64,000 bases of DNA from Frateuria_A yonginensis (GTDB taxonomy: Bacteria > Pseudomonadota > Gammaproteobacteria > Xanthomonadales > Rhodanobacteraceae). Below, in pieces: positions 32,997-44,300 of the stretch. A program made the translations under genes and the position numbers. The DNA is taken from contig NZ_JBBBNY010000001.1 in the NCBI RefSeq assembly GCF_037137055.1, forward strand, positions 623,460 through 687,459, read 5' to 3'. Within the stretch, counting starts at the first letter, position 1; every line of letters begins with the position of its first letter. The notes under the pieces were generated by a model. It was not told the origin of the DNA, did no database searches, and worked only from the letters and a program-made list of their open reading frames with translations.

Positions 32997-33913
32997 GCCT
33001 CGCCCTGCCGACCCGCCCCGACGGCGACGGCCGCGTCCGCGTCTCGCTCGCCGAACTGCTCGCGCTGCGCGGGCGCATCGCGCGGGTCCGTCCACCGCGC
33101 CAGGACAGCCGTGCCGCGCCCGCCGGGCCGCAGGCGAGCCGCCTGTACGGCCGCGGCATGGACTACGCCGAGTCGCGCGTCTACCAGCCCGGCGACGACG
33201 TGCGCCGGCTCGACTGGCGCCTCACCGCGCGCAGCGGCGAGCTGCACACCAAGCTGTTCCAGGAGGAGCGCGAAGGCCGCCTGCTGATCCTGCTGGATAC
33301 CAACGCCAGCATGCGCTTCGGTACGCGCGCGCGCTTCAAGTCGGTGCAGGCGGCGCGCGCCGCCGCGCTGGCGGGGTGGTACGCCGCACGCGCCGGCGAG
33401 CGCGTCGGTGCGCTGGCGTTCGGCGCGAGCAGGCACCTGCTGCGGCCCCGGGGCGGCGTGCACGGCGCCACCGCGTTGTGCGGCGCGCTGGCGCACTGGG
33501 ACGCGGCCGTGGGCGGCGAGGAAGAGTCCTTGTCCGATGCGCTGGCCCGCGCCGGGCGCCTGCTGCACGGCGCCAGCCGCGTGTTGCTGGTGAGCGACGG
33601 CGTAAGCTGCGATGCGTCCGCCCGCGCCCGCCTGCGTGACGTGATGCCGCGGGCCTCGCTCGCCGTGCTGGTGGTCGCCGACGCGCTGGAGCTGGCCCCG
33701 CCGCCGCCCGGGCGCTATCCGCTGGAGCACGCCGGGCAGCGCCGCGAGGTCGATCTGCACGGCGCGCGCCGGCGTGCCGAGTTCCAGCAGGCGCTGGGCG
33801 CCGGCCCGGCGCGCCTGAGCGGTCTCGCACAGGCGCTGGGCTTGCGCTGGCGCGAGATCGACACCAGCGCCGACCCCACCGACCCGGTGGTGCAATTGCT
33901 GGGGGCACGATGA
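32993..33913 (+). CDS. DUF58 domain protein
   Basis: A 306-residue protein of the DUF58 family, usually paired with MoxR. The signature YAESRVYQPGDDVRRLDWRLTARSGELHTKLFQEEREGRLLILLDTNASM is seen here (quoted in parts: QPGDDVRRLDWRLTARSG and LLILLDTNASMRFG). DTNAS is a VWA-type metal site. The start is GTG at 32993, overlapping the moxR stop. It overlaps the next gene by 4 bp. Its role in the Bat complex is inferred from the conserved order. Confidence 0.88.
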   Translation: MSLALPTRPDGDGRVRVSLAELLALRGRIARVRPPRQDSRAAPAGPQASRLYGRGMDYAESRVYQPGDDVRRLDWRLTARSGELHTKLFQEEREGRLLILLDTNASMRFGTRARFKSVQAARAAALAGWYAARAGERVGALAFGASRHLLRPRGGVHGATALCGALAHWDAAVGGEEESLSDALARAGRLLHGASRVLLVSDGVSCDASARARLRDVMPRASLAVLVVADALELAPPPPGRYPLEHAGQRREVDLHGARRRAEFQQALGAGPARLSGLAQALGLRWREIDTSADPTDPVVQLLGAR

Positions 33914-34405
33914 TCCCCGCCCCGCCCACCGACCCTGCCGGCCCCGCGCTGCGCGACATCCACCTGCCGCCGCCGCCGTCCTGGTGGCCGCCGGCGCCGG
34001 GCTGGTGGCTGCTCGCCGTCCTCGTGCTGCTGCTCGCCGTGGCCGGCTGCGTGCTCGTCCGCCGTTGGCGCCAGCGGCGGCGCCAGCGTGCGCGCATCCT
34101 CGCCGAGCTGGATGCGCTCGCTGCGCGCCACGCCCGCGACGGCGACGCCGCCCAGCTCGCGGCCGGGCTGCACCAGCTGCTGCGCCGGGTGGCGCGACGC
34201 TGGGATCCGGCCGCCGCGCAGGCGCGCGGGGCGGCCTGGCACCGCACGCTGGCGCAGGTGCCGGTCGATCCGGCCACGCTGGCACAGCTGGAAGCGCTGG
34301 ACGAGGCGATCTACCGCCCGCAGCGCTACGACACGCAGGCCGCGCTGGCGGCGACCGCGCGCTGGGTGAGCGCGGCGCTCGCGCGCCGCCGGCAGGAGGC
34401 TGGGC

Positions 34406-34413
<8 letters not shown>
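33910..34413 (+). CDS. DUF4381 domain membrane protein
   Basis: A 167-residue protein with a Pro-rich start (LRDIHLPPPPSWWPPAPGWW) typical of DUF4381, one membrane helix (LLAVLVLLLAVAGCVLV) and a cytoplasmic helical domain (AAQLAAGLHQLLRRVARRW, LEALDEAIYRPQR). It always sits between the DUF58 and VWA genes in gammaproteobacterial Bat operons. Function unknown. It overlaps batA by 8 bp. Confidence 0.87.
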
Positions 34414-35397
<984 letters not shown>

Positions 35398-35401
<4 letters not shown>

Positions 35402-37305
35402 GCGAAGCGCTGCACCAGTTCCATTTCCTGCGGCCGGCCTGGCTGCTGCTGTTGCTGGCCTTGCCCCTGCCGGCCTGGCTGGCGGCGCGCGGGCAGGGCG
35501 CGCGGGCCGAGCTGGAGCGGCTGGTCGACGCGGTGCTGCTGCCGCATCTGCTCTACGGCCGTGCCTACCGACGCCGGGTGCCGGTAGGGTTGCTGGGCGC
35601 CGGCTGGGTGCTGGCCGCGCTGGCCCTGGCCGGGCCGAGCTGGAGCCGCCTGCCGCAGCCGCTGTACGCCGACCGCGCTGCGCAGGTGGTGGCGATCTCG
35701 CTGTCGCGGCACATGCTCGTGCGCGACATGGCGCCCAGCCGGCTCGACCGCGCGCGCTACAAGGCCCGCGATCTGTTCGCGGCCAACCGTGACGGCCTCA
35801 ACGGCCTGGTCGCCTACGCCGGCGAGGCCTTCGTCGTGGCGCCACTGACCTCGGACGCGAACAGCCTGGACGATCTGCTCGACGCGCTCGCACCCGACAC
35901 CATGCCGGTCGACGGCGACGACGCGGCCGCTGCCATTGCGCGTGGCACAGCCTTGATCCGCGACGCCAGGGTGGGCGGCGGCTCGCTGGTGCTGGTCACC
36001 GACCAGGCCGACGCCGGCGCCGTGGATGCCGCGCGCCAGGCGCGTGCGCAGGGGGTACGGGTGTCGGTGCTCGGCGTGGGCACGCCGCAGGGCGGGCCGG
36101 TGCCGCTCGACGACGGCGGCTTCCTGCAGGATGCGCACGGCAAGGTGGTGATGGCCGGACGCGACGACCGCGCGCTGACCGCGCTGGCGGCCGCCGGCGG
36201 CGGACGCTACGTGCCGATCCGCGATGACCACGCCGACGTCGACGCCCTGCATGCCCTGCTGCACGACGGCGAGGTGCAGCTGGCCACCGGCCAGGCCAGC
36301 GCACAGTGGGAGGACCGCGGCCCCTGGCTGCTGCTGCCGTTGCTGCCGCTGTTCGCACTCGCGTTCCGCCGCGGCTGGCTGGTGCTGCTGCCGTTGGTGC
36401 TGCTGCCGGCGCTGCTGCCCACGCCGGCGCGGGCGTCCACCTGGCAGGACCTGTGGCTGCGCCGCGACCAGCAGGCCGCACGGGCACTGCGCGAGGGGCA
36501 CCCGCAGCAGGCCCGCGCGCTCGCCCGCGATCCGGCGCTGCGTGGCGCGGCCGCCTATCGCGCCGGCGACTACGCAGCGGCAGCCCGCGACCTGCAGCCG
36601 ATCCGGACCACCGACGCGCAATACAACCTCGGCAACGCGCTGGCCAAGGCGGGGCACTACCAGGAGGCCCTGGCCGCCTACGACCGCGCGCTTGCCCTCG
36701 ATCCGCACAACGCCGACGCGCTGGCCAACCGCAAGGCGGTGGAAGACTGGCTGCGCCGGCAGCCGCCACCGCAGGACAACCCGGGTGACGCAGGCAACAC
36801 GCAGGACAACGGCGCCTCGAAGTCACAGCAGGGACAGGGCGACGAACAGCACAAGCGCGACAGCCAAGGCAATCGCCGCGGCCAGCAGAACGAGGGTCGG
36901 CAGGACAGGCAGGGCCGGCAAGGCCAGGGCACGCAGCGTCCGGGCGAGCAGGCCGGCGCGTCGCGCAACGGCGCACAGGGCAAGCCCTCCCAGGGCGAAG
37001 CGCAGAGCCGTCCGTTGACGCCCGAACAGCAGGCCGAGCAGCGGGCGCGCGCCGCGCAGGCAGGCGAGGCGCTCAAGCGGCAGATGGATCGCGCGCTCGG
37101 CCAGCCGGGCCAGACCGGCGAGCCGAACCAGGAGCACCAGCTCGGTGCGCTCGACCAGGACGACCCGCAGGCGCGCCTGCCGGCTGAGCTGCGCCAGGCG
37201 CTGCAGCGCGTGCCCGACGACCCCGGCGCGCTGCTGCGGCGCAAGTTCGAGCTGGAGTACCGCCAGCGCCACGGCACGGCGCCCTCCGGGGAGGACCTGC
37301 CGTGA
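35398..37305 (+). CDS. batB: BatB-BatC fusion: VWA plus TPR domain protein
   Basis: A 635-residue protein. The N-terminal part is BatB-like with two membrane helices and a VWA domain (about 90-285). It is followed by more membrane helices and a TPR region (DAQYNLGNALAKAGHYQEALAAYDRALALDP in part, about 400-440), then a long Gln/Gly/Arg-rich disordered tail, and an end (LRQALQRVPDDPGALLRRKFELEYRQ) usual for BatC. The VWA metal motif is changed: the expected DLSRSM reads SLSRHM (about residue 102), losing the first Asp and last Ser. The later Thr (PLTSD) and Asp (LVTDQAD) remain. Such BatB/BatC fusions are known. Confidence 0.88.
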
Positions 37306-38966
37306 AGCGCCTGTCGTGGCTGGGCCTGTGGCTCGTACTGCTGAGCCTGCCCGTGCTGGCCGGCGCGGCCCATGTCAGCGCCTCGCTCGACCGCAGCCAG
37401 GTGCAGCTGGGCGAAACCGTCACGCTCAACCTGCGCGCCGACGGCAGCACGGGCGGCGCGCCGCCCGACCTCGGCGCGCTTGCGGGCGACTTCGACGTGC
37501 TGGGCAGCTCCAGCAACACCAGCGTGAGCATCGTCGACGGCCGGCGCAGCGTGCAGTTCATCTACGGCGTGGCCCTGCGCCCCAAGCACGTCGGCCGGCT
37601 GAGCATTCCCGCCCTGGATTTCGCCGGCGGGCGCACCCGCCCGCTCACCCTCACCGTGGTCCCGCCCGACCCCTCGGCGGCCGCCGACACCGGCAAGGAC
37701 GTGTTCCTGGAGGCCACGGCCGAGCCGACGCAGGTGCGCGTGGGGCAGCAGCTGCTGTTCACCGTGCGGCTGTACTTCGCCGGCAGCCTCAGCCGCGGCT
37801 CGCTCGAGGACCCGCAACTGCCCGGCATCGACGCCCGCCGCCTGGGCAACGACCTGGACTACGAGGCCATCCGTGGTGGCCGCGCCTACCACGTGATCGA
37901 GCGGCGCTACGCGGTGATCCCGCAGCGCGCCGGCAAGGTGACCCTGCCGCCACTGCAATTCGAGGGCGAGCTGCTCGACCCCACCGACCCGGACAGCTTC
38001 TTCGCCATGGGCTCGCCGACCACCGCGGCCTCTCCGCCGGTGACCCTGGACGTGCAGCCGGTTCCGCCCGGCTGGGGCAGCAGCGCCTGGCTGCCTGCGC
38101 GCGCGCTGGATCTCACGCTCGAGGGCCTGCCGGCCGACGGCAGGCTGCGGGTGGGCCAGCCGCTGCAGCTGACCATGGCCGTGCAGGCGACCGGCTTGCC
38201 GTACGAGGCGCTGCCTGCGCTCAGCCTGCCGCGCCTGGACGGCGCCACGGTCTATCCGGACAAGCCGGTGACCAGCACGCGCAACGACGGCCGCTGGCTG
38301 ACCGGGCGCCGCCAGCAGGACTTCGCCGTGGTGCCCGACCGGCCCGGTACGCTGGTGATCCCGGCCGTCACGCTGAAGTGGTGGAACGTGCAGAGCGGGC
38401 AGGCCGAAGTGGCCCGGATACCCGCGCACACGCTGGCGGTGCTGCCTTCCGCCACGACGGACGCCGCAGCACCCGTGGCGCCGCCGGCCGCGGCGGCATC
38501 CGCGCGCGCGCCCGTCGCCGCGCCGGTGCCGGCCTGGCGCGAGGTCGTGCTGCTGGTGATCACGCTGGTGCTCGCCGGCGGCGCGCTCGGCCTGCTCGGC
38601 GGGTGGCTGTGGCGGCGCCGGCGCGCGGCGCCGGTCGGGGAGGCGGCGCCTTCCACGCGCAGCCTGCGTGCCGCCTTCCTCGCCGCCGCCCGTGGCGGGG
38701 ACGCGACGGCGCAGGCGCAGTCCCTGCTGGCCTGGGCACGCGCGGAGCGGCCCGGTCTCTCCACGCTGGGGGCCCTGGCCGAAGCGCTGGATTCGCCGGT
38801 GCAGTGCGAGGCGATCGAGCGCCTGCAACGCCGCCGCTTCGCCGGCCAGCCCGGCGAGGCGCAGCCGGATCTCGCGGACGCCTTCCGCGAGGGCTTCCGC
38901 TGGCGGGCGGGGGAAGACCCGGGCGACCCGCCGCTGCCGCCGCTCTACCCGTTCAAGCTGCGCTGA
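37302..38966 (+). CDS. batD: BatD family protein
   Basis: A 554-residue protein with a signal peptide (LGLWLVLLSLPVLAGAAHVSA), repeated beta-rich BatD domains (SLDRSQVQLGETVTLNL; ATAEPTQVRVGQQLLFTVRLYF) and a membrane helix at about 410-432 (VVLLVITLVLAGGALGLLGGWLWRRR in part). The C-terminal cytoplasmic domain is helical. It overlaps batB by 4 bp and is the last gene of the moxR-bat operon. Its end overlaps the convergent macro-domain gene by 14 bp. Confidence 0.9.
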   Translation: MKRLSWLGLWLVLLSLPVLAGAAHVSASLDRSQVQLGETVTLNLRADGSTGGAPPDLGALAGDFDVLGSSSNTSVSIVDGRRSVQFIYGVALRPKHVGRLSIPALDFAGGRTRPLTLTVVPPDPSAAADTGKDVFLEATAEPTQVRVGQQLLFTVRLYFAGSLSRGSLEDPQLPGIDARRLGNDLDYEAIRGGRAYHVIERRYAVIPQRAGKVTLPPLQFEGELLDPTDPDSFFAMGSPTTAASPPVTLDVQPVPPGWGSSAWLPARALDLTLEGLPADGRLRVGQPLQLTMAVQATGLPYEALPALSLPRLDGATVYPDKPVTSTRNDGRWLTGRRQQDFAVVPDRPGTLVIPAVTLKWWNVQSGQAEVARIPAHTLAVLPSATTDAAAPVAPPAAAASARAPVAAPVPAWREVVLLVITLVLAGGALGLLGGWLWRRRRAAPVGEAAPSTRSLRAAFLAAARGGDATAQAQSLLAWARAERPGLSTLGALAEALDSPVQCEAIERLQRRRFAGQPGEAQPDLADAFREGFRWRAGEDPGDPPLPPLYPFKLR

Positions 38967-39477
38967 ACACGCGCTGCCAGAGCGCGGTCATCGCCGGCGA
39001 AACGAAGCACAGGTGCACGTCGGTGGGCTCGGGCGCCTCGGCCAGGGTCCGGCGCAGGCTGCGGCAGGCGGCTTCGGCGGCCAGTTCGGGCGGATAGCCG
39101 TAGGCGCCGCAGCTGATCGCCGGGAAGGCGATCGAGCGCAGCCGGTGCTCGTACGCCAGCTGCAGGGCGTTGCGGTAGCAGGCGGCAAGCTGCGCCGGCT
39201 CGCCGTGCTCGCCCCCGCGCCAGACCGGGCCTACCGTGTGGATCACGTGGCGGGCCGGCAGGTCGAAGCCGGGCGTGATGCGCGCTTCGCCGGTGGGGCA
39301 ACGCACGCCGGGCGCGACTTCGGGCAGTGCCCGGCAGGCCTCCAGCAGGCGCGCGCCGGCGCCCCGGTGGATGGCGCCGTCGACCCCGCCGCCGCCGAGC
39401 AGGGTGTGGTTGGCGGCATTGACGACGGCATCGACGGCCAGTGTGGTGAGGTCGGCGGTGAGCAGCGTGATGGACAT
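38953..39477 (-). CDS. Macro domain protein (ADP-ribose hydrolase-like)
   Basis: A 174-residue macro domain. The ADP-ribose-binding blocks are VDAVVNAANHTLLGGGGVDGAIHRGAG and IAFPAISCGAYGYP, as in E. coli YmdB (O-acetyl-ADP-ribose deacetylase). It may remove ADP-ribose from proteins or hydrolyse O-acetyl-ADP-ribose. The in-frame ATG at 39537 would overlap the marR promoter region; MSITLLTADLT at 39477 matches the family. It is divergent from marR and overlaps the batD 3' end by 14 bp. Confidence 0.9.
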   Translation of the reverse strand: MSITLLTADLTTLAVDAVVNAANHTLLGGGGVDGAIHRGAGARLLEACRALPEVAPGVRCPTGEARITPGFDLPARHVIHTVGPVWRGGEHGEPAQLAACYRNALQLAYEHRLRSIAFPAISCGAYGYPPELAAEAACRSLRRTLAEAPEPTDVHLCFVSPAMTALWQRVFSAA

Positions 39478-39539
39478 GGCGTGTGGGTTTCGCGCCGACG
39501 GCGCTTTATCCTTGGGCATCGGGACGGAGAGACGCAACT

Positions 39540-39995
39540 GTGAAGCCGGAAGACATTCCCTTCGGTTACCTGCTGAGCGACGTGACCTTGCTCTTCCGCA
39601 AGCACTTCGACCGCCGCGCCGTGCGCTTCGGGCTGACCCGCGCGCAGTGGCGGGCGATCAAGATGCTGCACCACCGCCAGGAGGCCCTGCGCCAGACCGA
39701 ACTGGCGGAGCTGCTGGAAATGGAGCCGATCGCCGTCGGCCGCGTGATCGACCGCCTGCAGGCCGCCGGCTTCGTCGAGCGTCGCCCGGACCCCAAGGAC
39801 CGTCGGGCCTGGCGATTGCACCTGATGCCGCGTGCGCGCGCAGTGATCGACGACATGCAGGAGATCGGCCGGGGCCTGCGCAAGGACGCCACCGTGGGCA
39901 TCTCCGCGGAGGAGCTGGCGCAGGCGCTGGCCGTGATCGGCCGGATCAAGGACAACCTGCAGGCGCTCGACCAGCACGAGGCCGAGCCGGAGTAG
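39540..39995 (+). CDS. MarR family transcriptional regulator
   Basis: A 151-residue MarR-type regulator with a winged helix: GLTRAQWRAIKMLHHRQEALRQTELAELLEMEPIAVGRVIDRLQAAGFVERRPDPKDRRAW (residues about 30-90). The start is GTG at 39540 behind GGACGGAGAG. A small inverted repeat, GCGCC-GAC-GGCGC at 39492-39504, lies in the divergent gap. It is followed by an RND efflux adaptor and pump, which it probably represses. A second inverted repeat (CTGCC-GTAT-GGCAG at 40002-40015) lies just after its stop codon. Confidence 0.9.
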   Translation: MKPEDIPFGYLLSDVTLLFRKHFDRRAVRFGLTRAQWRAIKMLHHRQEALRQTELAELLEMEPIAVGRVIDRLQAAGFVERRPDPKDRRAWRLHLMPRARAVIDDMQEIGRGLRKDATVGISAEELAQALAVIGRIKDNLQALDQHEAEPE

Positions 39996-40146
39996 CGACC
40001 CCTGCCGTATGGCAGTGGGCCAGGCGCCGGGAGCAACGGAAAATGGTCACGACGGGTAAACCTCCGGCAGGCTACCGCGTTGTGGCATGTTCGCCGGCCG
40101 TCCGCGCCGCCCGCTGCCGGTGCCATGGCTCCCTGGATCGACCGGC

Positions 40147-41262
40147 ATGTCCCCGAAGAAAATCGTCCTCCTGCTCGCCATCCTCGTCCTGGTCGCCGTC
40201 GGTGCCCGGCTGGCCTGGCATCCGCGGCCGGCGCCGGCGACGGGTGCCGGAAGCGGCGACCCGGTGCCGGTCCGGGTGGCGGTGGCGAAGCGCGGGCCGC
40301 TGGACCTGACCTTGCGGCTCGTCGGCCGGGCGGAGGCCTGGTCCACCGTCACCGTGCGCGCGCAGGTGTCCGGGCAACTGGAGTCGCTGGCGTTCGAGCC
40401 CGGCAGCCGGGTCAGGAAGGGCCAGCTGCTGGCGCAGCTCGACACGCGCCTGCTCCAGGCGCAGCTCGACCAGGCCCGCGGTGCCGTCGCGCGCGACCAG
40501 GCGCAACTGCAGAAGGCCCAGGCCGACCGCAGGCGCTATGCCGACATGCTTGCCAAGGGCTACGTCTCCCGGGCCGATTTCGACACCTATCAGGCCAACC
40601 TGGCCGTGGCGCAGGCGGCGCTGCAGAGCGACCGCGCGGCGCAGGAGCTGGCGCAGACCCAGCTGGACTACGCACGCATCGTGGCGCCGTTCGACGGCGT
40701 CACCGGCGCGCCGCTGGTATGGCCCGGCGCGCAGGTGGGCGCGCAGGCCACCGACATCGTCGTGCTCAACCAGGTGCAACCGATCCGGGTCGCCTTCAGC
40801 CTGCCCGAGGCCAGCCTCGGCGCGGTGCGCGAGGCGCTGGCCCGCGGCCCGGTGCAGGTGCGCGCCACGCTGCCGGGCAACGACGTTGGAGCGCCCCTGG
40901 CCGGCACGCTCGAGTTCGTCGACAACGCGGTCGACCCCGCGACCGGCACGATCCTGCTCAAGGCACGCTTCGACAACCCGGACCTGCGGCTGACCCCCGG
41001 CCAGTTCGTGCAGGTGACCCTGCCGACCACGCGCATCGCCGACGCGGTGACCGTGCCGGTGGTCGCCATGCAGAGCTCCTCGCGCGGCAGCTTCGTGTTC
41101 GTGGTCGGGCCGGACGGCAAGGTGGAGCAGCGCTACGTGACGCCTGGGCCGGTGGCGGCGGGCCGGCAGGTCATCGACAAGGGCCTGCAGGCCGGCGAGC
41201 GGGTGGTGACCGAGGGCCAGATGCTGCTGGTCGAGGGAGCCAAAGTCCGTGTCGCCTCCTGA
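40147..41262 (+). CDS. RND efflux periplasmic adaptor
   Basis: A 371-residue membrane fusion protein (MdtA/AcrA type). An N-terminal membrane anchor (IVLLLAILVLVAVGARLAW) is followed by the lipoyl half-motifs (TVRAQVSGQLESLAFEPGSRVRKGQLLAQLD), a coiled-coil hairpin (about 95-170), the second lipoyl half (YARIVAPFDGVTGAPLVWPGAQV) and the barrel domain. No lipobox. The ATG at 40147 is preferred to 40087. It joins the inner-membrane pump at 41323 to an outer-membrane channel that is not encoded nearby. Probably controlled by the upstream MarR. Confidence 0.92.
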   Translation: MSPKKIVLLLAILVLVAVGARLAWHPRPAPATGAGSGDPVPVRVAVAKRGPLDLTLRLVGRAEAWSTVTVRAQVSGQLESLAFEPGSRVRKGQLLAQLDTRLLQAQLDQARGAVARDQAQLQKAQADRRRYADMLAKGYVSRADFDTYQANLAVAQAALQSDRAAQELAQTQLDYARIVAPFDGVTGAPLVWPGAQVGAQATDIVVLNQVQPIRVAFSLPEASLGAVREALARGPVQVRATLPGNDVGAPLAGTLEFVDNAVDPATGTILLKARFDNPDLRLTPGQFVQVTLPTTRIADAVTVPVVAMQSSSRGSFVFVVGPDGKVEQRYVTPGPVAAGRQVIDKGLQAGERVVTEGQMLLVEGAKVRVAS

Positions 41263-41322
41263 TCCATGGGCCTCCCCTCCCGCGCGGGGAGAGGAACGAC
41301 GCACAGGTAAGCCGGTTTCCGC

Positions 41323-44300
41323 ATGAACATCCCCCAGCTCTGCATCCGCCGCCCGGTGATGACCACGCTGCTGATGGCCGCGCTGCTGGTGTTCGGCCTC
41401 GCCGCCTATCCGCGCCTGCCGGTGAACGAGCTGCCCAACGTCGACTTCCCGACGATCAGCATCAGCGCGAGCCTGCCCGGCGCGTCGCCCGAGACCATGG
41501 CTTCCGCGGTAGCGACGCCGCTGGAGGGGCAGCTGTCCACCATCGCCGGCATCCAGTCGATGAGTTCGACCAGCGCGCTGGGCTCGACTTCCATCACGCT
41601 GACCTTCGAGCTCGACCGCAACATCGACGCCGCCGCGCAGGACGTGCAGGCGGCGATTTCCTCCGCGCTGCGCCAGCTGCCGAGGGAGATGACCACGCCA
41701 CCGACCTTCCGCAAGGTCAACCCGGCCGACTCCCCGATCCTCTACCTCGCGATGAGTTCCTCCACGCTGCCACTCACGCAGGTGGACCAGTTCGCCGAGA
41801 CCGAACTGGCGCAGCAGCTGTCGATGGTCGACGGCGTGGCGCAGGTCAACGTGTACGGCTCGCAGAAGTACGCCGTGCGCATCAGCCTCGACCCGGACCG
41901 GCTCGCCGCCAGCGGCATCGGCATCGACCAGGTGCAGGCGGCGGTGGCCGATGCCAACGTCAACCAGGCCACCGGCTCGCTTTACGGCCGCCGCCAGCAG
42001 CTGCCGATCCGCAGCGACGGCCAGCTCCGGCGCGCGGCCGCCTACAACGACGTGGTGGTGGCCTGGCGCAACGGCGCGCCGGTGCGCGTGGGGGACCTCG
42101 GCCAGGCACGCGACAGCGTGCAGGACGACCAGCGCGCCAGCTGGTTCAACGGCGAGCGCGCCATCGTGCTGGCGATCCAGCGCCAGCCGGGCGCCAATAC
42201 GGTGGAGACGGTCGACCGCATCAAGTCGGTGCTGCCCGGCTTCGAGGCGGGCCTGCCGCCGTCGGTGAAGCTGCAGGTGCTGTACGACCGCTCGCGGTCG
42301 ATCCGCGAGTCGGTCGACGACGTGCAGTTCACCCTGCTGCTGGCCGGCGTGCTGGTGGTGCTGGTGATCTACCTGTTCCTGGGCAACCTGTCGGCCACGC
42401 TGATCCCGGCGATCGCCCTGCCGATCTCGGTGATCGGCACCTTCGGCGCGATGTACGCGCTCGGCTACAGCCTGGACAACCTCTCGCTGCTGGCGCTCAC
42501 GCTCGCGGTCGGCTTCGTGGTGGACGACGCCATCGTGATGCTGGAGAACATCGTGCGCCACATCGAGGCCGGCGAGCCGCCGTACGAGGCGGCCATCCGG
42601 GGCGCCGGCGAGATCGGCTTCACCATCTTCTCGATGACGCTGTCGCTGATCGCCGTGTTCATCCCGGTGATGTTCATGGGCGGCATCGTGGGGCGGCTGT
42701 TCCACGAGTTCGCGGTGACCATCAGCGTGGCGATCCTGATCTCGGGCATCGTCGCGATCACGCTGACGCCGATGCTGTGCAGCCGCTTCGTCAAGGCGCA
42801 CGACCACGCGGACAAGAATTGGCTGGTCGGCGGCTTCGACCGCGGCTTCTCGGCGGTGCAGCGCGGCTACCTGGCGAGCCTGCGCTGGTGCATGGACCGT
42901 CCGCGGCTGGTGCTGTTCGCGTTCGCGGCGAGCCTGGCGGTGACCGCGTGGCTGTTCGTCGCGGCGCCCAAGGACTTCATTCCGGCCGGCGACACCGGCC
43001 AGCTGCGCGTGAACACCGAGGGCCCCGAGGACGTCTCCTTCGACGCCATGGTGGCGCGCCAGCAGCGCCTGGCCGACATCGTCGCGAACGACCCCAACAT
43101 CGCCGGCTACATGTCCAGCGTCGGCGCCGGCGGCTCACGGGCCACGATCAACAACGGCTCGATCCTGCTGCTGCTCAAGCCCGCCCGCGAGCGCAGGCTC
43201 GACGTCGACGCGGTGGGCCAGGAACTGCGCCGCAAGTTCGCGCAAGTGCCCGGCATCCGCACCTACATCCAGAATCCGCCGTCGATCCGGGTGGGCGGGC
43301 GGCAAAGCAAGTCCGAATACCAATACACGCTGCAGTCGGTCGACCTGCGGGCGCTGTACGACTGGTCGACCAGGGTCACGCGTGCTTTCGCCACGCTGCC
43401 GGGCTTCCAGGACGTCACCAACGACCTGGACCTCAACAGCCCCTCCATCGTGGTCGAGGTCGACCGCGACCGGCTGGCGCCGCTGGGCCTGACCATGGCG
43501 CAGGTACAGAGCGCGTTGGGCGCGGCCTTCGGCGAGAACCAGGTGTCCACCATCTACGGCGCGGCCACGCAGTACTGGGTGATCCTGCAGGTGGAGCGCA
43601 CCCTGCAGGACGACCCGGCGGTGCTCTCGCGCCTCTACGTCACCTCCGGCAGCGGCCGGCTGGTGCCGCTGGACACGGTCGCGCGCTTCGTGCGCAAGCC
43701 GCAGGTGCTCACCGTCAACCACCAGGGCCAGCTGCCGGCCGTCACCGTCTCGTTCAACCTCGCGCCCGGGGTGAGCCTGGGCGAGGCGGTCGGCGAGATC
43801 GACGCGGCGATGGCGAAGATGGGACTGCCGGCCACGATCAGCGGCAGTGTGCAGGGCACGGCGCAGGCGTTCCAGGATTCCATGCAGGGCATGGGCCTGC
43901 TGCTCCTGCTCGCGGTGTTCGTCATCTACCTGGTGCTGGGCATCCTGTACGAGAGCTTCATCCACCCGCTGACGATCCTCTCCGGCCTGCCGGCGGCGGC
44001 GGTGGGCGCGCTGCTCACGCTGGTGCTGTTCGGCGCCTCGCTGGACCTGTTCGCCTTCGTCGGCATCGTGATGCTGATCGGCATCGTCAAGAAGAACGCG
44101 ATCATGCTGATCGACTTCGCGCTGGAGCGGCAGCGCGAGGAGGGCATGGCGCCTGCGCAGGCGATCGCCGATGCCTGCCGCGTGCGCTTCCGTCCGATCA
44201 TGATGACCACCATGGCCGCCTTCGCCGGCACGCTGCCAATCGCACTGGGCGTCGGCGCGGGCGCCGACGTGCGTCGGCCGCTGGGCCTGGCGGTGGTCGG

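Noticed and set aside
29490..33095. Minus-strand open frame of 1201 codons under pilQ and moxR
   Set aside because: Antisense shadow of well-identified genes; composition is typical of such shadows and no motif is visible.
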